Assembly (NCBI GenBank): GCA_018065965.1
Contig: JAGHSH010000094.1
Span: forward strand, 1-6,062
From: Candidatus Apopatocola equi
Lineage (GTDB): Bacteria; Bacillota; Clostridia; Oscillospirales; Oscillospiraceae
Length of the DNA stretch: 6,062 bases
Reading direction: 5' to 3'
Part shown: positions 5,936 to 6,062 of the stretch, piece after piece
How positions within the stretch are numbered: the stretch's first letter is position 1
Layout of the letters: each line of letters starts with the position of its first letter
Translations under genes and position numbers: made by a program
Notes under the pieces: generated by a model
Seen by the model: the letters and a program-made list of their open reading frames with translations, nothing else
Told to the model about the DNA's origin: nothing
Database searches by the model: none

Positions 5936-5984
5936 ATTATACCACATCTCTGGGATTTTTTCAAGAAATATATTTAATATAGTA
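5936..5984 (-). promoter_or_regulatory. dnaA promoter, sigma-A type with UP-like tract
   Basis: On the minus strand TTGAAA (5964-5959) is followed, after exactly 17 bases, by TATAAT (5941-5936). The TATAAT is preceded by TGG, giving an extended -10 (TGnTATAAT). Directly upstream of the -35 lies an AT-only run (about 5983-5966) resembling an UP element. Transcription should start near 5929, giving a leader of about 44 bases that contains AGGAGG. I see no strong DnaA box within the core promoter, so direct DnaA autoregulation here is not evident. Confidence 0.82.
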
Positions 5985-5986
5985 GG

Positions 5987-6042
5987 AAAAAATGAGGCGG
6001 TTTCCACCCACAGCGTGGGGAACGGAAGCAGCCCCCCTCATT
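5987..6042 (-). terminator. Compound hairpin plus T-run upstream of the dnaA promoter
   Basis: Positions 5991-6000 (AATGAGGCGG) pair with 6033-6042 (CCCCCTCATT) as a 10-bp stem with one C-C mismatch. Inside, 6002-6011 and 6015-6022 can form a second hairpin (two 4-bp blocks, two-base bulge, 3-base loop). Read on the minus strand the 3' arm runs into six T (5992-5987), the form of an intrinsic terminator for transcription arriving from beyond the window and heading toward dnaA. On the plus strand the structure is followed by TTCTCTTTCTC, a poor terminator tail. The alternative is a structured leader of a divergent plus-strand gene such as rpmH, the usual neighbour of dnaA, which would begin just outside the window. 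Confidence 0.55.
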
Positions 6043-6062
6043 CTCTTTCTCGGCAGAGAGGA
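6043..6062. other. Unassigned end of window
   Basis: Twenty bases beyond the hairpin ending in a purine-rich AGAGAGGA on the plus strand. This could be a ribosome binding site of a gene starting outside the window, but nothing here confirms it. Confidence 0.2.

Noticed and set aside
5955..5983. Divergent plus-strand promoter with TATAGT at 5978-5983
   Set aside because: Only T-runs lie at the -35 distance; no TTGACA-like hexamer with acceptable spacing.
5987..6019. T-box riboswitch core on the minus strand (GGGTGGAAACCGC resembles GGGTGGnACCGC)
   Set aside because: There is one extra base in the motif, the T-run follows directly without a separate downstream terminator stem, and the next gene is dnaA, not an aminoacyl-tRNA or amino-acid gene.
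1..6062. Mobile elements, CRISPR arrays, tRNA or rRNA genes, defence or toxin systems
   Set aside because: No direct-repeat/spacer pattern, transposase, cloverleaf or non-housekeeping coding sequence is visible; the genes fill the window apart from the origin and dnaA upstream region.

Overview
The window carries the chromosomal replication-initiation locus of a Gram-positive bacterium of the Bacillota, most likely a GC-rich clostridial lineage near the Oscillospiraceae. The evidence is the minus-strand order dnaA - dnaN - recF - remB - gyrB (a Bacillota signature, remB/DUF370 especially), strong AGGAGG-type ribosome binding sites, a GyrB without the long insertion of the proteobacterial enzyme, and GC-rich codons. 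The family-level placement is an inference from remembered sequence style, not from a database search.

Layout, read in the direction of transcription (from high to low coordinates). Positions 5886-6062 hold a compound hairpin with a T-run that looks like a minus-strand terminator, then an AT-rich block and a good sigma-A-type promoter for dnaA. dnaA runs 5885-4575 from a GTG start. Positions 4574-4334 are the dnaA-dnaN intergenic region. It holds four identical TTTTCCACA DnaA boxes, weaker relatives, two perfect inverted repeats and a trio-like element next to an AT-rich stretch, and is very probably the functional part of oriC. dnaN (4333-3212), recF (3212-2112) and remB (2112-1852) follow with 1-base stop/start overlaps (TAATG, TGATG). 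A 51-base gap leads to gyrB (1800-1), which leaves the window after 600 codons with roughly its last 40 residues missing.

DnaA binds its boxes between dnaA and dnaN and opens the origin. DnaN is the sliding clamp loaded for elongation. RecF supports gap repair and fork restart. GyrB with GyrA (expected just outside the window) relieves the supercoils that replication creates. RemB is the outlier: a small DNA-binding regulator that has hitch-hiked in this operon across the phylum.

I do not see a new biological system here. The points worth a second look are lineage-specific details: a uniform non-classical DnaA box alongside a changed DnaA recognition signature (GRNHATV instead of GRDHTTV), a DnaA-box palindrome that also has the form of a terminator between dnaA and dnaN, a terminator-like hairpin just upstream of the dnaA promoter, a clustered set of substitutions in the quinolone-determining region of GyrB, the absence of the S4-domain gene usually found between dnaN and recF, and start sites that automated calls would probably get wrong.
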